Positions 1-12,095 of a stretch of 64,000 nucleotides of DNA are shown here, in pieces; within the stretch, counting starts at the first letter, position 1; the number at the start of each line of letters is the position of its first letter. Under the pieces are notes generated by a model. That model did not search any database, was not told where the DNA came from, and saw only the letters and a program-made list of their open reading frames with translations. This DNA comes from Stenopsyche tienmushanensis (Eukaryota > Arthropoda > Insecta > Trichoptera > Stenopsychidae): the NCBI GenBank assembly GCA_008973525.1, contig WACJ01000501.1, positions 1,612,001 through 1,676,000 on the forward strand, given 5' to 3'. A program made the position numbers and the translations under genes.

Positions 1-2
1 CT

Positions 3-296
3 GTCACAGCAGAGCTATACTGTGCACACTTAGATAGGTTAAAATCGGAAATGCTCAAAAAGCGATCAATGCTAGTTAACAACCAAAGAAGAATATTACA
101 GCATGATAATGCAAGACCAAACGCAGCAAGGATTACGCAGAACAAAATAAGGGAGCTGGATTTGGAAGTGCTGCAACATCCACCATATTCTCCTGACATT
201 GCACCTTCAGACTATCATCTTTTCAAGTCATTAGAACATTCGCTTCGCGATAAAAAAATCACTTCTGTGGAGCAAGTGAAAAATTATTTGGATAGA
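3..296 (+). mobile_element. mariner transposase fragment (C-terminal part)
   Basis: An open frame enters from the left edge and reads about 98 residues of a mariner-family transposase. The diagnostic block is H-D-N-A-R-P-x-x-A followed by H-P-P-Y-S-P-D-I-A-P-S-D-Y-H-L-F, which carries part of the DDD catalytic site. The last few residues of the real transposase are missing. The frame runs straight into the remains of serine-rich gene A' near position 297, so the element marks where that gene copy was cut. It is a relic and cannot move by itself. The family call is firm; the junction is approximate. Confidence 0.85.
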
Positions 297-1740
297 CATA
301 GAAATAGATCGAGGCCTAGCTTTAGTCGGTCTCTTTCGAAGGTTTTCTAACGAAGTGCTAAAGGAGTTATGATCAGAATCCGAATAAAATAGAGGAGCGT
401 GACATCCACAGATGCCTTCCCAGCCGTAATATCCGTGATGGCATTTCTTATGCCTGGGGATGTATTCTAGACTATCCGAGTAATAGTATGAATCGCTTTC
501 GCTGCCTCCATTTAGGAGATACAGCAACCTCAAAAATCGTGTCTTCCAGTACGATCCTCTGTCTTCGTCCTTATTTCCTTTAATTATTCTTCATGAATTA
601 TATTTATTCCAATATTTATCGCTATCGCTGTTGCTTAAACTGATACTAATTGATGCGAAAACGCCTTTTTTTAGATATAGGTTTCTTATAACGCTTTCAG
701 GATCTTTCTTCGTTCGGTGACGTGGGTGGTAGTTTCTCCCATGGTATTTAATTTCCAGGCTACTCTTGTAAGGTACTGAGGTACTATGACGGTAATTGTC
801 GCGGCGTCCGGGACGTTTTTGATGCGTATGTTTGTTTTTTTGGCAATTATTAGTGGTCTTGCAATGGACTTGTTTAAATTATGACTGCGTTCTTTATAAG
901 CAGGCTTGTTAAGCTTTGTTGGTTTTCCATTAGCAAATTCGTGCGATATAGATAAGCTAAGCGAGCGACACCAAAGCGTAGGTTTAAGCAGTTTTACTTT
1001 TCCTACCTTATTTAGTAAATTCCCAATCAAATGGCCGATTTCGTGCGACACTGAGTGTGAATAGCTATAGGAATGTCTTCCGGGGTGGTGTGCCGCTCCA
1101 GCCCAATGGGGATGTTCGTGCGAGTGGGAATGACTGTGGCTGCGGTCATAGTGCACGTGGTTGTGTTCGTGTGGACCGTGGGCGATAGCCGTGGCTCCGT
1201 GCAGAGAAGCGACACTTCCGGCGCCACCCAAACCACAGCCGGAAGTTCCGATGACATGAGTGCCGTGATGATCATCAATTCCCGCTAGAGTATGGGAGCC
1301 TGCGTGTGTGCTGTCGCTGACGGAAAACGTCCCATGGCCGGCAGCGTTGTGGGCGTCGGCAAAACCGTGGGCGTTCTCGCCAGCCGTGTGGGAATACGAA
1401 GTTCCATCGTGATTAGCTCCCGTATTTGAAAAGCTGATTATTCCGTTTGGTCCAGTGGACATGGACCATGACTGAGATGTTCCAGTGCCACCGGAACTAC
1501 TAGAGGAACTAGACGAGCTGCTCGAGAAACTTGAACTGCCTGTTGCTCCTGACGGGTGAAAAGCACACGGTGATGCTCGTACAATGCCCTTGAAATAAAA
1601 TTTCCATAAATGCAGTAATAGTCGGGGCTGCGATCCGTTATTTATTTCGGTTACTCTCCTAGAATTTATATCGGTTCGGTTATGGTTCTCGTTCGGGGAA
1701 AAACAACGATTTTACAGGTTTTCGGTTTTGTTTACTCTCT

Positions 1741-1870
1741 TTAACCTTTTAAGTAGGGAGCTATTTTAATATCATTGAAAATCAGATGCTATAATCATTT
1801 TTTCGCCACTTATCATCCGTATAAATTCACTTAACTGTCAAGACTGCAGCAGTGAAGCTTTGAAGCTTAT
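1741..1870. mobile_element. TTAA-end MITE, left part only
   Basis: The sequence TTAACCTTTTAAGTAGGGAG starts a stretch that matches the left end of the complete elements at 25669-26102 and 59719-60274. It lies in the intron of A' at the position equivalent to the 25669 element in gene A, so the insertion predates the gene duplication. The right half has been replaced by later insertions. Confidence 0.6.
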
Positions 1871-1879
1871 CTATATATA

Positions 1880-2390
1880 AATATATATATAAATCAAATC
1901 AATGTGTGTCCGAAGTCCGATGTCTGTCTGATCCGCTTTGCTAAGGTAAACAAAGCCTTTTGTCATGCCGAGAGGCGGTAATGGCATGCTCTGATTTTGC
2001 TAAGGTAAAAGAAGCATTTAGTCAAGTTTTTTCTGGTGAAGTGAGGCACGGCTGCGAGTCGGTGATGGTCGTGGGGCGGAAAGGCTCGCGGGTCGCAGAG
2101 TGTCGTCGTGGGTCGCGCGTCAATATTCGAGGTGAGGGAGAGCGCACGCATGCTTTTGGATCCTAACCTCTCAGTTCCACAGCAATGCATTGCCTAGCTG
2201 TTCTACTACATTTCTTTCTAAGCGCGTGTGGCGCTAAGCAACCACATCCTTTATATGCGTCTATTTATCTTCAAAATAAACAAATCAATCATTCGAGGTG
2301 CTATCGTATCTATATGAGGTGCTATCATTGCCTGAAAAATATGTTGAGGATGAAAACGAACACCAAAATTAAGAAAAAACTTTAACAATT
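1880..2390. other. Unassigned insertion sequence in the A' intron
   Basis: About 500 bases that have no counterpart in the gene A intron. It begins with an AT dinucleotide stretch and then becomes more GC-rich (about 1960-2170). Only short open frames occur and none resembles a protein I know. It is probably the end of a mobile element but I cannot classify it. Confidence 0.3.
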
Positions 2391-3690
2391 TACAGTTCAG
2401 CTGTTCCGCGCTAATCTTCGCCTAAAGTGCAGGAGATTTCGTAAGAAATTCTTAATAAATAATTCTTAAACCAGCTAATAGATTGAAACGAAAATTTAGT
2501 GGTGCCTACAAAGAACCTACTGCACCGATATATTTAAGCAAAACAGTGGTTTTCAATATGTGGTACGTTTATCAGCGAATTAAATTCAAAAAGTGATTTT
2601 TTGATAAGAATTGTATGTAAAGGTATTGATTAAATGACACGCAAACACATGAACAAAACATAAGGACAATATTCAGTTAGTTTTTCATTCTATATAAAAA
2701 TATATTTGAATGGGGTATTTTAACACGGAAAATTGGTGCGCCTATAAATCTTCTCCAAAACCTAAATCCACCACGACATGTAGCAACGATAACAGATTTT
2801 TAGTGAAAAAAATGATGAATAATATCATCGGAGCTACAGTTTGAATTGAGAAATTTCAATAAGAAGAGATTATGTCTCAATGATTCCGACTAATTTGCTA
2901 TTCGAATTGAAACGTATACAGTTTCCGGTGCGAGCATCAACAAAGAACAGAAACACACAGGGTATGCGTGCATGCTTCTCACATGGACAGCTTTATATGA
3001 GCTGCTCACGCCCAAATCATTTATTACCAGACGGTATGCACTATGCGGAAAAATATTTTGAATCTAAAAGCACTTCATTATTAGAGCATAAGCATAATTT
3101 TTGGGACGAATATAACAAAAACATGGGAAGTCTTCTCTGACCCGAGCTGTGTGATTGATACCCCTATTCGGGAGCATGCCAGCCCAGGATAAATATATTT
3201 TTATATCGGATAAATATATGGATAAAAACTGTTTAAAAATTAAATAGATGTAAATAATTATAAAAATATATGTTGTATAGAGTAGGGAAGAACTTTGAGT
3301 CTCACATGCGGCGCCGGAAAAAAAAGGATGCGAATCCACTAATTGTTATCGGTGGCAAGGAAGGGCTTCTATGACCCGTTAGAGATCGTAAAATGCCCCG
3401 GGGATGCATTTTCCCCCAAAACTTTTACAAAAAGTCTTAAATGCCCTTAAATTAGAGGGAGCGGCCACAAGGTTTTCGTGTCCAACCGGGCCGAATTTTG
3501 GACCATTGATACAACGAAGGAACGCCTTGCGATTGGACGCCATTCTCCAACATGTCTACAGAACACAGTCTGCGTTCATGAACGGATCTCCGCGTGGACA
3601 TTCCGAAATTGTTGAAAGCCCAAACCTAACCAACGAGGTCCTAAATAATCCGTGTCCTGTGAGGAACTGAGACGTCCAGTGATTCAGTGA
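2390..3690. mobile_element. Composite unit: Helitron helicase end (+) joined to R1-clade LINE 3' end (-)
   Basis: On the plus strand at 2880-3060 a short frame reads R-I-Q-F-P-V-R and then C-F-S-H-G-Q-L-Y-M-S-C-S-R, the C-terminal helicase signature of Helitron Rep/Hel proteins. On the minus strand at about 3690-3350 lies the C-terminal end of an R1-clade LINE (P-R-G-D-P-F-M-N-A-D, degraded zinc-knuckle region) followed by its 3' UTR. The same two parts, with the same junction, recur inverted at 7857-9470 and again at about 54130-54960. The whole block therefore spread as one unit. All coding parts are broken. Confidence 0.65.
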
Positions 3691-4400
3691 TTGGTGTGGA
3701 AATATTTGAGATGGGTACCACATGGTTTAAGCGAGAAGAATTTGAATTGTCGAGTCATCATATGCTTATCTCTACTTGCACGCAATAAAATCGAGCTCTT
3801 TTTGGACCGGATGATAACTGGGGATGAAAAATGGATTACCAACAATTGAAAACATCGTAAAGAAAAGGGCATAGTGTGAATCTAGAAAATCTGCACACCA
3901 CCTCAAAACCGAAGTTGAGCCTGAGTAAGAGAATGTTTTGTATATGATGAGACATTCGAGGGATAAATACATTTTGAGCTCTTGAAACAGAACGAAAAGC
4001 TTAATTCGGAAAGGTACAGTCAGCAATTATAAAAATTAAAACAGCACTATAAAAAAAGAGGCATCCAATGTTCAATAGAAAGGACATCATACTGCTTTTT
4101 GATAATGCCAGGCAACATACTGCTCTGGGGACTCGTCAGGAATGTGCAGAATTAGGCTGGGAAATTCTGTGACATCCATTATACTTCTCGGATCTAGCAC
4201 CTTTCGATTATCACTTGTTTCTGTCTATACAATTCTTTTTGCAGGGTAAAAAAATCAACAACGATACCTTCTTCGTTGTTGACAAGCAATGGTATAATTT
4301 TTCGCCTTTAGATATACACGCTGGCAAGAAGTCATAAATAATGATGGAAAATATATTATTCAATAAAGTTTATTCAAGTTATGAAAAAAAAAATTATATT
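3690..4400 (+). mobile_element. mariner transposase relic
   Basis: A degraded mariner transposase can be read across several stops and frame changes. Recognisable pieces are W-V-P-H-G-L, then L-A-R-N-K-I-E-L-F-L-D-R-M-I-T-G-D-E-K-W-I-T (3770-3840), D-N-A-R-Q-H-T-A (4105-4130) and S-D-L-A-P-F-D-Y-H-L-F-L-S (4190-4225). The order fits the family. It is far more decayed than the fragment at the left edge and belongs to a different lineage. Confidence 0.8.
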
Positions 4401-4439
4401 TTATTATTCTGAAAACGAACAGAACTTTCCGGTAGACCT

Positions 4440-6890
4440 AATATTTGATACGTCATTTTTTACGTAATAAACGTATACATGTCAAAAATATTTTTTGCAG
4501 CGCAAAACTAGGTGTTTAATTAATAATCCACCGTTGATCGTGATCCCTCATTAATCGCGACGTATCCTGGATCCTGGGGTAATTAAAATGTATTTAAATG
4601 AGATAAATAACTGTTGTGTGGAGGGTAATTAATTTGATTAGTATAAAATAACAAAAAATATTAATTGAGGGGTTTTCAGCGGAGTTTTAACTTAGTTAGC
4701 ATTGCGGATTTTAATTCTTCCTAAAGGCATAAAATCATCTAGGGTACAGCAAAATGTAATGATTTTCACAGTACTAGAATATTCGGAGCAAATTTAATTT
4801 AAGGACGATCGACACGACGCGAAGAAAGCGAAAGGCCATCAGCCCTTCCAAATAAATTCTGAGAAACGAGTATTGACGAGCAAATATTTTCGAATCGGTT
4901 TATTTCCGCCAAAAATAACGGTTTTATCGGTTATTAGTTCCGTTCCTGTTCGAAGCCTTGCCATCAGCCATGGTCGGTTGTTTAAAAATGAGCAATAATT
5001 ACTCAAGATGACCGATATTCGATCCAAACCTCAAATATTAATTACAAAAATATGAAAAAAAGGCTTCAGCCAAAGGTTTATGTTCATTTTAAGACACCTG
5101 ATATTTTTGCAAAATATGAAGAACGAAGAGAATTTTATTGCCAGATGTAAGTAAAGCTCTTTTCGTTGAGCAAACACCTTTGGACGGTCGAATTGCAAGT
5201 CACTTGGCCAAATGTTCAAACTATTTATTTACATTTGTGACAAATGATCAATTAATATGAAGAATTTGTTTAATTAAAAATGCAAACACAGGTGTCCTTT
5301 ATGCAAACACAAATTATAATTGCCGAAGAAAATGTCGATTCAATTGTCCATCAGAAAATCGTCGTTTGCTTCGAGTACGATAACTATAACCGTTACTGAA
5401 AGCGTTTGCAATTTCAATTAAATAACGTTTTTGGTGCACGTGAATGTCACAATCGACGTGAATTCAATAGCCAATTTATCATGCAGAATTTGCGTAATTG
5501 AACTCACGCAAATATCAGCTCAAGCTGGTCAAATATTGTTCATTAAAAAATTGGATCCTCTTTGAAATCAATTGACATAGTATATTCGCGATTGAAGGCT
5601 ACAGAGCAAAAATATTCCATAATACATTCTTAATAGCGTCAATTTGACTGGGATAGCTTTAGTCGAATTGAGGATTATCCGCGTGTCTATTTAAGTCCAA
5701 ATATCCGACGATTATGATATAAGATCCTTTGAAATACGCGGTTTAATTTTTGCGCGGCATATAGAAATCGCTGTTCTCTGACCGTTCTCTGTCCTTACGT
5801 CGCGTCGTTATAGGAAACCGTGTACATCGGGGGTTGACGGTCAGAATTTGTCCCAAACTGAAAAACCAGACGGGACTCGAACTTAAATTGCGCTAAAGGC
5901 TTATTCCAGTGCTTATTATGTCACTGAGCACAATTGCGAAGCCTTACAATTATAATTTCAACCCGAACATATAAATTATTTGAAGAGACATTTTTTTATT
6001 TAATTTTCTTAATTTTCTAATCCAAATTTTTCAACAAAATATTTTTTTCATTCTAATTAGGTCATTACGTATTTCTCTTGAACAAATATTGATTTGTTGT
6101 GTGAATTGCAAAAAAAAATTACATCCAAAAGATGACGTCTTTGATTTATGGGCATTTGCTGTCTCGTTTGTTTTGTGTCGAATGATACAAAACAAGCTAA
6201 TCTTATGCACGTAAATATTTGATTTTCCTGTATCTAAAACGAATATATTTTATTGACCATTATGGACAGGGGGTGGTTTAAAATCTATCCATGTATTATT
6301 TTTTAACATGTCTGATATTCAATCTATCTATAGGAAGTATTGTGAAACGATCGTTCGGAAATCAATATCAACATACAAAAATAAGGAATGACCTTTTTAT
6401 GTAATAGAATTGTAGAATATATATCAAAATATTTGTTCCCTTTTATATTGGTATCTTGTTTTATATTTGATGTATTTATCCAAAATAGCGTATTTAATAA
6501 TTATTGTTTTTTGTTCCAATTGCAGAGGTGGATTTACCTATAAATTCGCGGGAACTCAAAAAGTTTTTGTCCCACCGCGTAATTCAAGGAAGTTAAGAAA
6601 TTGCTCATATAATATATAATAGGTTAATTTTTTTAAATACGCGGTATGTAGAATACGTGGTTAAAATGACAACCTTCGATTTAAAAGCTAAGTCGTTTTC
6701 AGCTCAGATGATGCGTAATATTGAAATCGAAATCGTATATCGAGGGCCAAATGGTAAAATTTGGCTCGATTCACCCCCATCCCGTAAATGTGTGAGTTTA
6801 CGGACACTCCGTGACCTGATATTGACTTTCTTATAATAAAAGGGATGTGGTTAGGGACAATATTAGTACTGAAAGAATAAATATACTCAC
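4440..6890 (-). other. Duplicated intron sequence of gene A'
   Basis: This stretch matches 26285-28697 of the gene A intron nearly end to end, with small indels. No coding frame is conserved between the two copies beyond chance short frames. It contains many tracts of about 30-60 bases that are identical between copies, as expected for a fairly recent segmental duplication. I see no other gene in it. Confidence 0.75.
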
Positions 6891-6944
6891 AGTTAGAGCT
6901 ACGAGCAGGAATAGGGCGCCGGTCTTCCAGCTCAACGCCGCCAT
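6891..6944 (-). other. Leader (signal peptide) exon of gene A'
   Basis: Reading down the minus strand from 6944, 18 codons give MAALSWKTGALFLLVALT, followed at once by the donor GTGAGT. It is identical to the leader of gene A at 28698-28751. A charged W-K pair is followed by a hydrophobic core, as in a signal peptide. Codon phase at the donor is 0, matching the phase of the giant exon at 1588. Confidence 0.85.
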
Positions 6945-7054
6945 CCTGGTGAAGAAGAACTGTCTCTTCTGCTTTGAACTTGGATTTTAGGATGTCGGTG
7001 GCGTTTCAATATCCCTGTAGACAATTCCTTGATGCACCAAGGCTGGACAAAGAC

Positions 7055-7160
7055 TGAACTTCTCTATTACACCTTATATATATTTATAAGAAACAGCAGT
7101 GGTAATGTACACACGTATTAAAGATGTGTACAAAGGTTTGATTGATGGCCCATTTTTCGC
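7055..7160 (-). promoter_or_regulatory. Core promoter and upstream box of gene A'
   Basis: The minus strand carries TATAAAT starting at 7088 and an insect initiator TTCAGTC whose A is at 7055, a spacing of 33 bp. The start codon is 111 nt downstream. At 7124-7160 lies a box (minus strand GGGCCATCAATCAAA then TTGTACACA) shared with the promoters of genes A and C. The promoter looks intact although the gene it serves is broken. Confidence 0.7.
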
Positions 7161-7445
7161 TATGTTTGCTTTATTTGCACATTAATATGTTAAGTTAAAC
7201 ATTACAATTAAAATATTAAGTTATTCCATTGCAGGCTAGTATTATACCTGTGCGCAGTGTACCCCCATTTGCATGCTCTGAATTATCATGACGATTTAGA
7301 ATCATCGACGACGACTAGTTGATGAGCTCTAAAACAATTCTAAAAGTTAACAGTCTGTGATTTTAAAAAAGTTTTATGAACGGGAATAGTTTTTAGAATA
7401 AGAAAGATGTATTTCTCGGCGATTTGGCGTGGTGTTTGTGATTTA

Positions 7446-7790
7446 TTAACATTTTGAGTAGTGAGCCAATTTAAAATCATCATAAACTTAGATGTTATAT
7501 TTGTCCGTACAAATCCACTTATCTGTCAGATCGGTCGCAGCGTGTATAAAGTTTGTACATGAATAAATAAACACTGTAGATAGCACACAATATCCGGTAA
7601 TTTCTTCAAGTAAACCCAAACAATACATTTGAAATAGATTCATTCTATTATTCACATATCATCATTAGTCGATTTGGGCTGACTGAACTTGTGCATAAAC
7701 TATTTTTTCCAATATTTCTACAAAAATACGTTGTTTTAGAAATCGGCCTATCACCTCTCTCGGTCTCTATCACCCCGTGAGTGATATATA
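7446..7790. mobile_element. TTAA-end MITE, partial
   Basis: Starts with TTAACATTTTGAGTAGTGAG and shares with the copies at 25669 and 59719 the inner segments AATAAATAAACACTGT and the CATTAGTCGA region. The right terminal repeat is degraded or lost where the next composite element begins. It has no coding capacity. Confidence 0.6.
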
Positions 7791-7856
7791 TTGGTTTGTT
7801 TTCGTTTTTCACTTTATTCTTTTTGTTGGACAAGAGACTTCCTATATTTTCTCCCG

Positions 7857-9470
7857 TCTCAAAGATTCAGAGACATCCAGATAGAGGCGGATGCCTCAGA
7901 CGCACTCGGCGATTTCCGTCGTCGCGTCAAGGAAGCGGCTTTATTTAGTTGGCAGGAGAGATGGTCTGCGTCGGTCATCGGCCGCCACCTATCACGTTTC
8001 TTCATCTTGGTTAGGCACCGCCTAAGAAGTTGCTGGATCGTCCCGAATCACTGGACGTCTTACTTCCTCATAGGACATGGGAAATTTAGGGCCTCGTTGG
8101 TTAGGATTGGGCTTTCAAGAACTTCGGAGTGTCCATGCGGAGACCCGTTCATGAACGCAGATCATGTTCTGTGGACATGTTTGGGCATGGTGTCCGATTG
8201 CGAGGCATTCTCTCGTTGTGTCAGTGGTCCGAAATGCGGACCGGTTGGATACAGAAACTTTGTGGCCACTCCTTCTAATTTTAAGGCATTTAGGGTGTCT
8301 TGTAAAAGTTTTGGGGAAAAATGCATCCCCGGGGCTTCCTATGATCTTTACCGGATCGTAAAAGCCCTTCCTTGTGATCAGTAAAAATTAGTGGGCTCGC
8401 AACTTTTTTTTCCGGGGCCGTAAGTAATACTCAAAGTTCTTTTCTACTCTATACAACATATATTTTTATAATTATTTTAATCTATTTTATTTTTAAATAG
8501 TTTTTATCTATATATTTATCCTAGCCTAAGAATCTCAAAGTAAAATTAAAATCTTTAGCTAGCTTTCCCCCGCGCTCAGAGCGCAAATGGCCGCAAGAAG
8601 TGGAGAAGGAGCGTGTCTTTGCGGACATGGAATTTTAATGTCACAGTTTTGCATCATGCTGTGGACTTTGCGGGTAAGCTGGCTTGCTCCCGAATAGGGA
8701 GTTATCAATCACATAGCTCGGGTCAGAGAAGACTTCCCATGTTGTTGTTATATTCGTCCCAAAGATTATGCTTATGCCCTAATAATGAAGTACTTTTAGA
8801 TACAAAATATTTTTCCGCATAGTGCATACCGTCTGGTAATAAATGATTTGGGCGTAAGCAGCTCATATAAAGCTGTCCATTTGAGAAGCATGCACGCATA
8901 CCCTGTGTGTTTCTGTTCTTTGTTGATGCTCGCACCGGAAACTGTATACGTTTCAATTCGAATAGCAAATTAGTCGGAATCATTGAGACATAATCTCTTC
9001 TTATTGAAATTTCTCAATTCAAACTGTAGCTCCGATGATATTATTCATCATTTTTTTTTCACTAAAAATCTGGTACCGTTGCTACATGCCGTGTTGGATT
9101 TATGTTTCGGAGAAGAATTATAGGCATGCCAATTTTCAGTTTTAAAATACACAATTCAAATATAGTTTTTATATAGAATGATGAACTAACTGAATGTTGT
9201 TTTCATATTTTGTTAGTGTATTTACGTTTCATTTAATCAATGTATGTATGTTCATATAAATTCAAATCAAAAAGTCACTTTTTGCGTTTTATCAGGCTGT
9301 TACACGTACTTATTGAAAACCATTGATATATTTAAATATATCGATGTAGTAAGCTCTTTCATAGGCGCCAGTAACATGTCGTTTCAATCTATTAGCTGGT
9401 TTAAGAAGTATATCAGTTTTACGAAAAAAGTACAGTTTCATGAATTTCTTACGAAATCGCTCGGACTTGG
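7857..9470. mobile_element. Composite unit: R1-clade LINE 3' end (+) joined to Helitron helicase end (-)
   Basis: The plus-strand frame at about 7866-8384 encodes the C-terminus of an R1-clade LINE ORF2. It has D-A-L-G-D-F-R-R-R-V-K, then G-H-G-K-F-R-A-S-L, then the zinc-knuckle-like C-P-C-G-D-P...D-H-V-L-W-T-C. A 3' UTR follows to about 8720. On the minus strand, 8983-8723 carries the Helitron helicase C-terminal motif C-F-S-N-G-Q-L-Y-M-S-C. The arrangement is the inverse of the block at 2390-3690 and shares its junction. Confidence 0.7.
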
Positions 9471-9484
9471 CATGGAGATGAAGA

Positions 9485-10260
9485 TGGGTATGGGTATCGT
9501 CTTCCTAGACGTCGCCTAAGTTTTCGACAAGGTCTGGCACGAAGAATTGCTGTTCAAACTCCTCTCCGCCAGATTTCGCGACTCCACAATCCACATGATT
9601 GATAACTACTTCTCCGAACGTTCCTTTCGCGCCAAAATTATCTCCTTCCTTTCAAATCTTTGTTCCATATCCGCGGGTGTCCCCCAAGGATCCATTCTCG
9701 CTCCTATATTATTTTCCATATATACCAGCGATATCCCTATATCCGATAATCCTTCTGACTCGATCGCTCTCTACACGGACGACATCGCCATAATGTCGCA
9801 ATCGACCGAAATAAACTTATCAAAATACCTTGGAGTAATTTTCGATTCACGACTCACCTGGGCTCTGCACATTGACAATGTCATCAAAAAATCTCGCGGA
9901 GCCTTGGTCGCCTTAAAGCCCATCTTATGTATATCCCATCATGACCTACGCCTCTCTAGTCTGAGGATACCAGTAGAGCGATAATCGCAAACTAAAAACA
10001 GTACAGAGCATCGCTATAAGACGAGCGTTTGGAGCTCCCTGGTATCTCCGGAACTCTCAACTTCAGTACGAATCAAATATCCCTCCCATCAAAGATCACA
10101 TTGAGTACATTTCTACCAATTTCTTTCATTCCCTAAAAAAAGTACCTAGTCCCATCATAAATTCCTTATCTTCCTACTCGAGCTGCTTGAATCGCCGCCT
10201 GAATGCGGTACTTGGTCTTAAAGTCATAAGGAACATTTGCAGATTCCGATACCCAAAAAA
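9485..10260 (+). mobile_element. jockey-like LINE reverse transcriptase relic
   Basis: The frame reads F-L-D-V-A, a stop, then V-F-D-K-V-W-H, later G-V-P-Q-G-S-I-L-A-P and Y-T-D-D, the last being an altered form of the catalytic Y-A-D-D. An internal deletion joins this directly to K-Y-L-G-V-I-F-D-S-R-L-T-W, so the thumb-proximal part is missing. The C-terminal region continues in other frames to about 10260. A related fragment lies on the minus strand at 30110-30850. Confidence 0.8.
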
Positions 10261-10274
10261 GGGTATTGGATAGA

Positions 10275-11960
10275 CTAAACTATGTGTCTAAATTTTCCGT
10301 CCAACGTGTTGGCCCTGATACGGTCATACTTTTCAAACCGCTATGTCATCGCCGAAGCCGGGGATGAGATAATCGCCAGAAAGCTAAGCATGGACTGCCC
10401 ACAGGGCTCGGTCCTTGGACCGGTCCTGTGGAACGTCCTGCTCGATGACATATTCGGGCTGATCCTCCCAGCGGGGTGTGAGTTGTTTGCGTACGCTGAC
10501 GACCTCACGCTGCTGGTCGAGGCCTGCTCGAGATCGCAAATCGAGACAAAAGCAAACTGCGCCCTTGAGATGATAACTGACTGGAGTCGCATGAACAAAT
10601 TAGCGTTCTCGGCCTCCAAGTCGCAAGGACTCATGCTCAAGGGTCGGCTCAAGCGATCCCCTCGGCCTCGGATGGGCGGTGACGTGGTCAAATTTGTGAA
10701 CTCGGCCCCCTCTCTGGGCATCACTCTGGATGACTCTTGCGGCTTCGTGATTCACGCCTACCGCGCGGTAGAAAGAGCGGCGAATGCCTTTGGTAGACTG
10801 TCGAGGATTGCGGTGAGCGATTGAGGCATCAGAGGCCGCCCCTTGTTGACTGCGTACAAAGGTATATTTCTTAGTATTTCAGCGTACGCAGCGGGAGCAT
10901 GGGTGCACAGGGTCGGCATCCAGCTGGTGAAGCAGATTCTGCTACGAGGCCAGAGGTCGGCATTAATACTTCTATCGAAGGCGTATCGTACGGCCTCGAC
11001 CGACTGCCTGCCGGTGCTGGCGGGCGTCATGCCCTTGGATTTGGAGATCCAGTGTCGAACGGCGAGGTTCCTCGCAGAAAACGGTGAGACCCCGGAAATC
11101 GGCGGCAGGAGCATCCCTATCGACGCAGGCTCGTCTGACGCGCTCGGTGATCTTCGTCGACGCGTGAAAGAGGCTTCGTTAGTTAGCTGGCAGGAGAGGT
11201 GGTCCGAGTCTACTTCCGGCCGCCACCTCTCAAAGTTCTTCCCCTCGGTTAGAAACCGCCTGCGTTGCCGCTGGGTCGTTCCAGTTCCTCACAGGGCACG
11301 GGCGCTTTAGGGCTTCGCTTTATAGGTTCAGGCTCTCTCCGGTTTCGGAGTGTCCATGCGGCGATCCGGACATGGACGCAGACCACGTTCTGTGGACATG
11401 TCCGGGCATGGCGTCCGATCGCGAGGCGCTCTTTCGTAGTATCAGCGGCCCGAAAGTCGGGCCGGTTGGGCACACAGACCTGGTGGCCACTCCCTCCTCG
11501 TTCAGGGCGTTTAGGGGGTTTTGTAGCATTTTTGGGCAAAAATGCGTTCCTGGGGGCTACTATGATCCCATCAATCACGGTAGCACCCCCAGCGGCTAGC
11601 TCAATCAGGTGGCTCGCGCCAATAGCGTCGCAAAAAAGATATAATAAAGAAATATATATATATTAATTTATTATATTTCTTTCTTTTATTTTTATTTATT
11701 TATTTTTTCTTTTTCAATATCTATATCTATATATTTTAGTTGGGTCTACTTTATAAATTCAAGTACCTAGATAGCTTCTCCCCGCGCTTAGAGCGTAAGT
11801 GGCCATCGGTGTTGAGAAAGAGTGGGTTCTCGCAGACAGTATAATTTCAGATTTTGCACCCTGGGTGCACTTTTGTTGAACGGGCTGGTATGGTCCCGAA
11901 TAGCGGGACCAATAAACAGCTCGGGTAAGAGGTGGGTCACTGTCTATGTATCTAAATTCC
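10275..11960 (+). mobile_element. R1-clade LINE, 5'-truncated, with stop and frameshift
   Basis: This is the longest LINE remnant here. Residues from 10282 give the C-terminal half of the reverse transcriptase, including P-Q-G-S-V-L-G-P-V-L-W-N and the intact catalytic Y-A-D-D. One TGA at about 10822 interrupts a frame that continues to 11283, where a frameshift follows. The last part (11300-11600) has G-H-G-R-F-R-A and the zinc knuckle C-P-C-G-D-P-D-M-D-A-D-H-V-L-W-T-C. An AT-rich 3' UTR follows. Its C-terminus is clearly related to the LINE in the composite units but less diverged from a working element. Confidence 0.85.
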
Positions 11961-12095
11961 ATAATCTTAAAACTAAAATAAACTTTAAAAGAAATTTTTA
12001 TTATTTTTAACCTTGTAATCTTTTAAACTAAACTTTTATTTAAAACTTTTATTTCTTCTATCTTTACATATATATATATATTTTTTTATTAGTAT

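Larger units (their letters stand above)
297..6944 (-). pseudogene. Gene A': broken duplicate of gene A (leader exon, intron, truncated giant exon)
   Basis: This is a second copy of the gene at 22058-28751. The leader exon at 6891-6944 is identical to that of gene A, with the same GTGAGT donor. The giant exon starts at 1588 after an AAG acceptor and again opens G-I-V-R-A-S-P-C. It follows gene A closely through the Ser block, the D-G-T-S-Y-S and G-E-N-A-H-G-F segment and the His-rich part. Around position 830 the frame shifts away from gene A, and a stop follows at 686. Homology resumes in another frame (533-297: R-L-L-Y-L-L-N, then C-H-H-G-Y-Y-G-W and C-G-C) until it is cut by mariner sequence. 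The Ala-Ser half is missing. The intron matches gene A's intron but holds extra insertions at about 1870-4440. Since leader and promoter are intact, a short secreted product remains possible. Confidence 0.85.

Noticed and set aside
11100..11600. R1-clade LINE as a sign of nearby 28S rDNA
   Set aside because: No rRNA sequence is present. Many R1-clade families insert outside rDNA, and the elements here are fragments.
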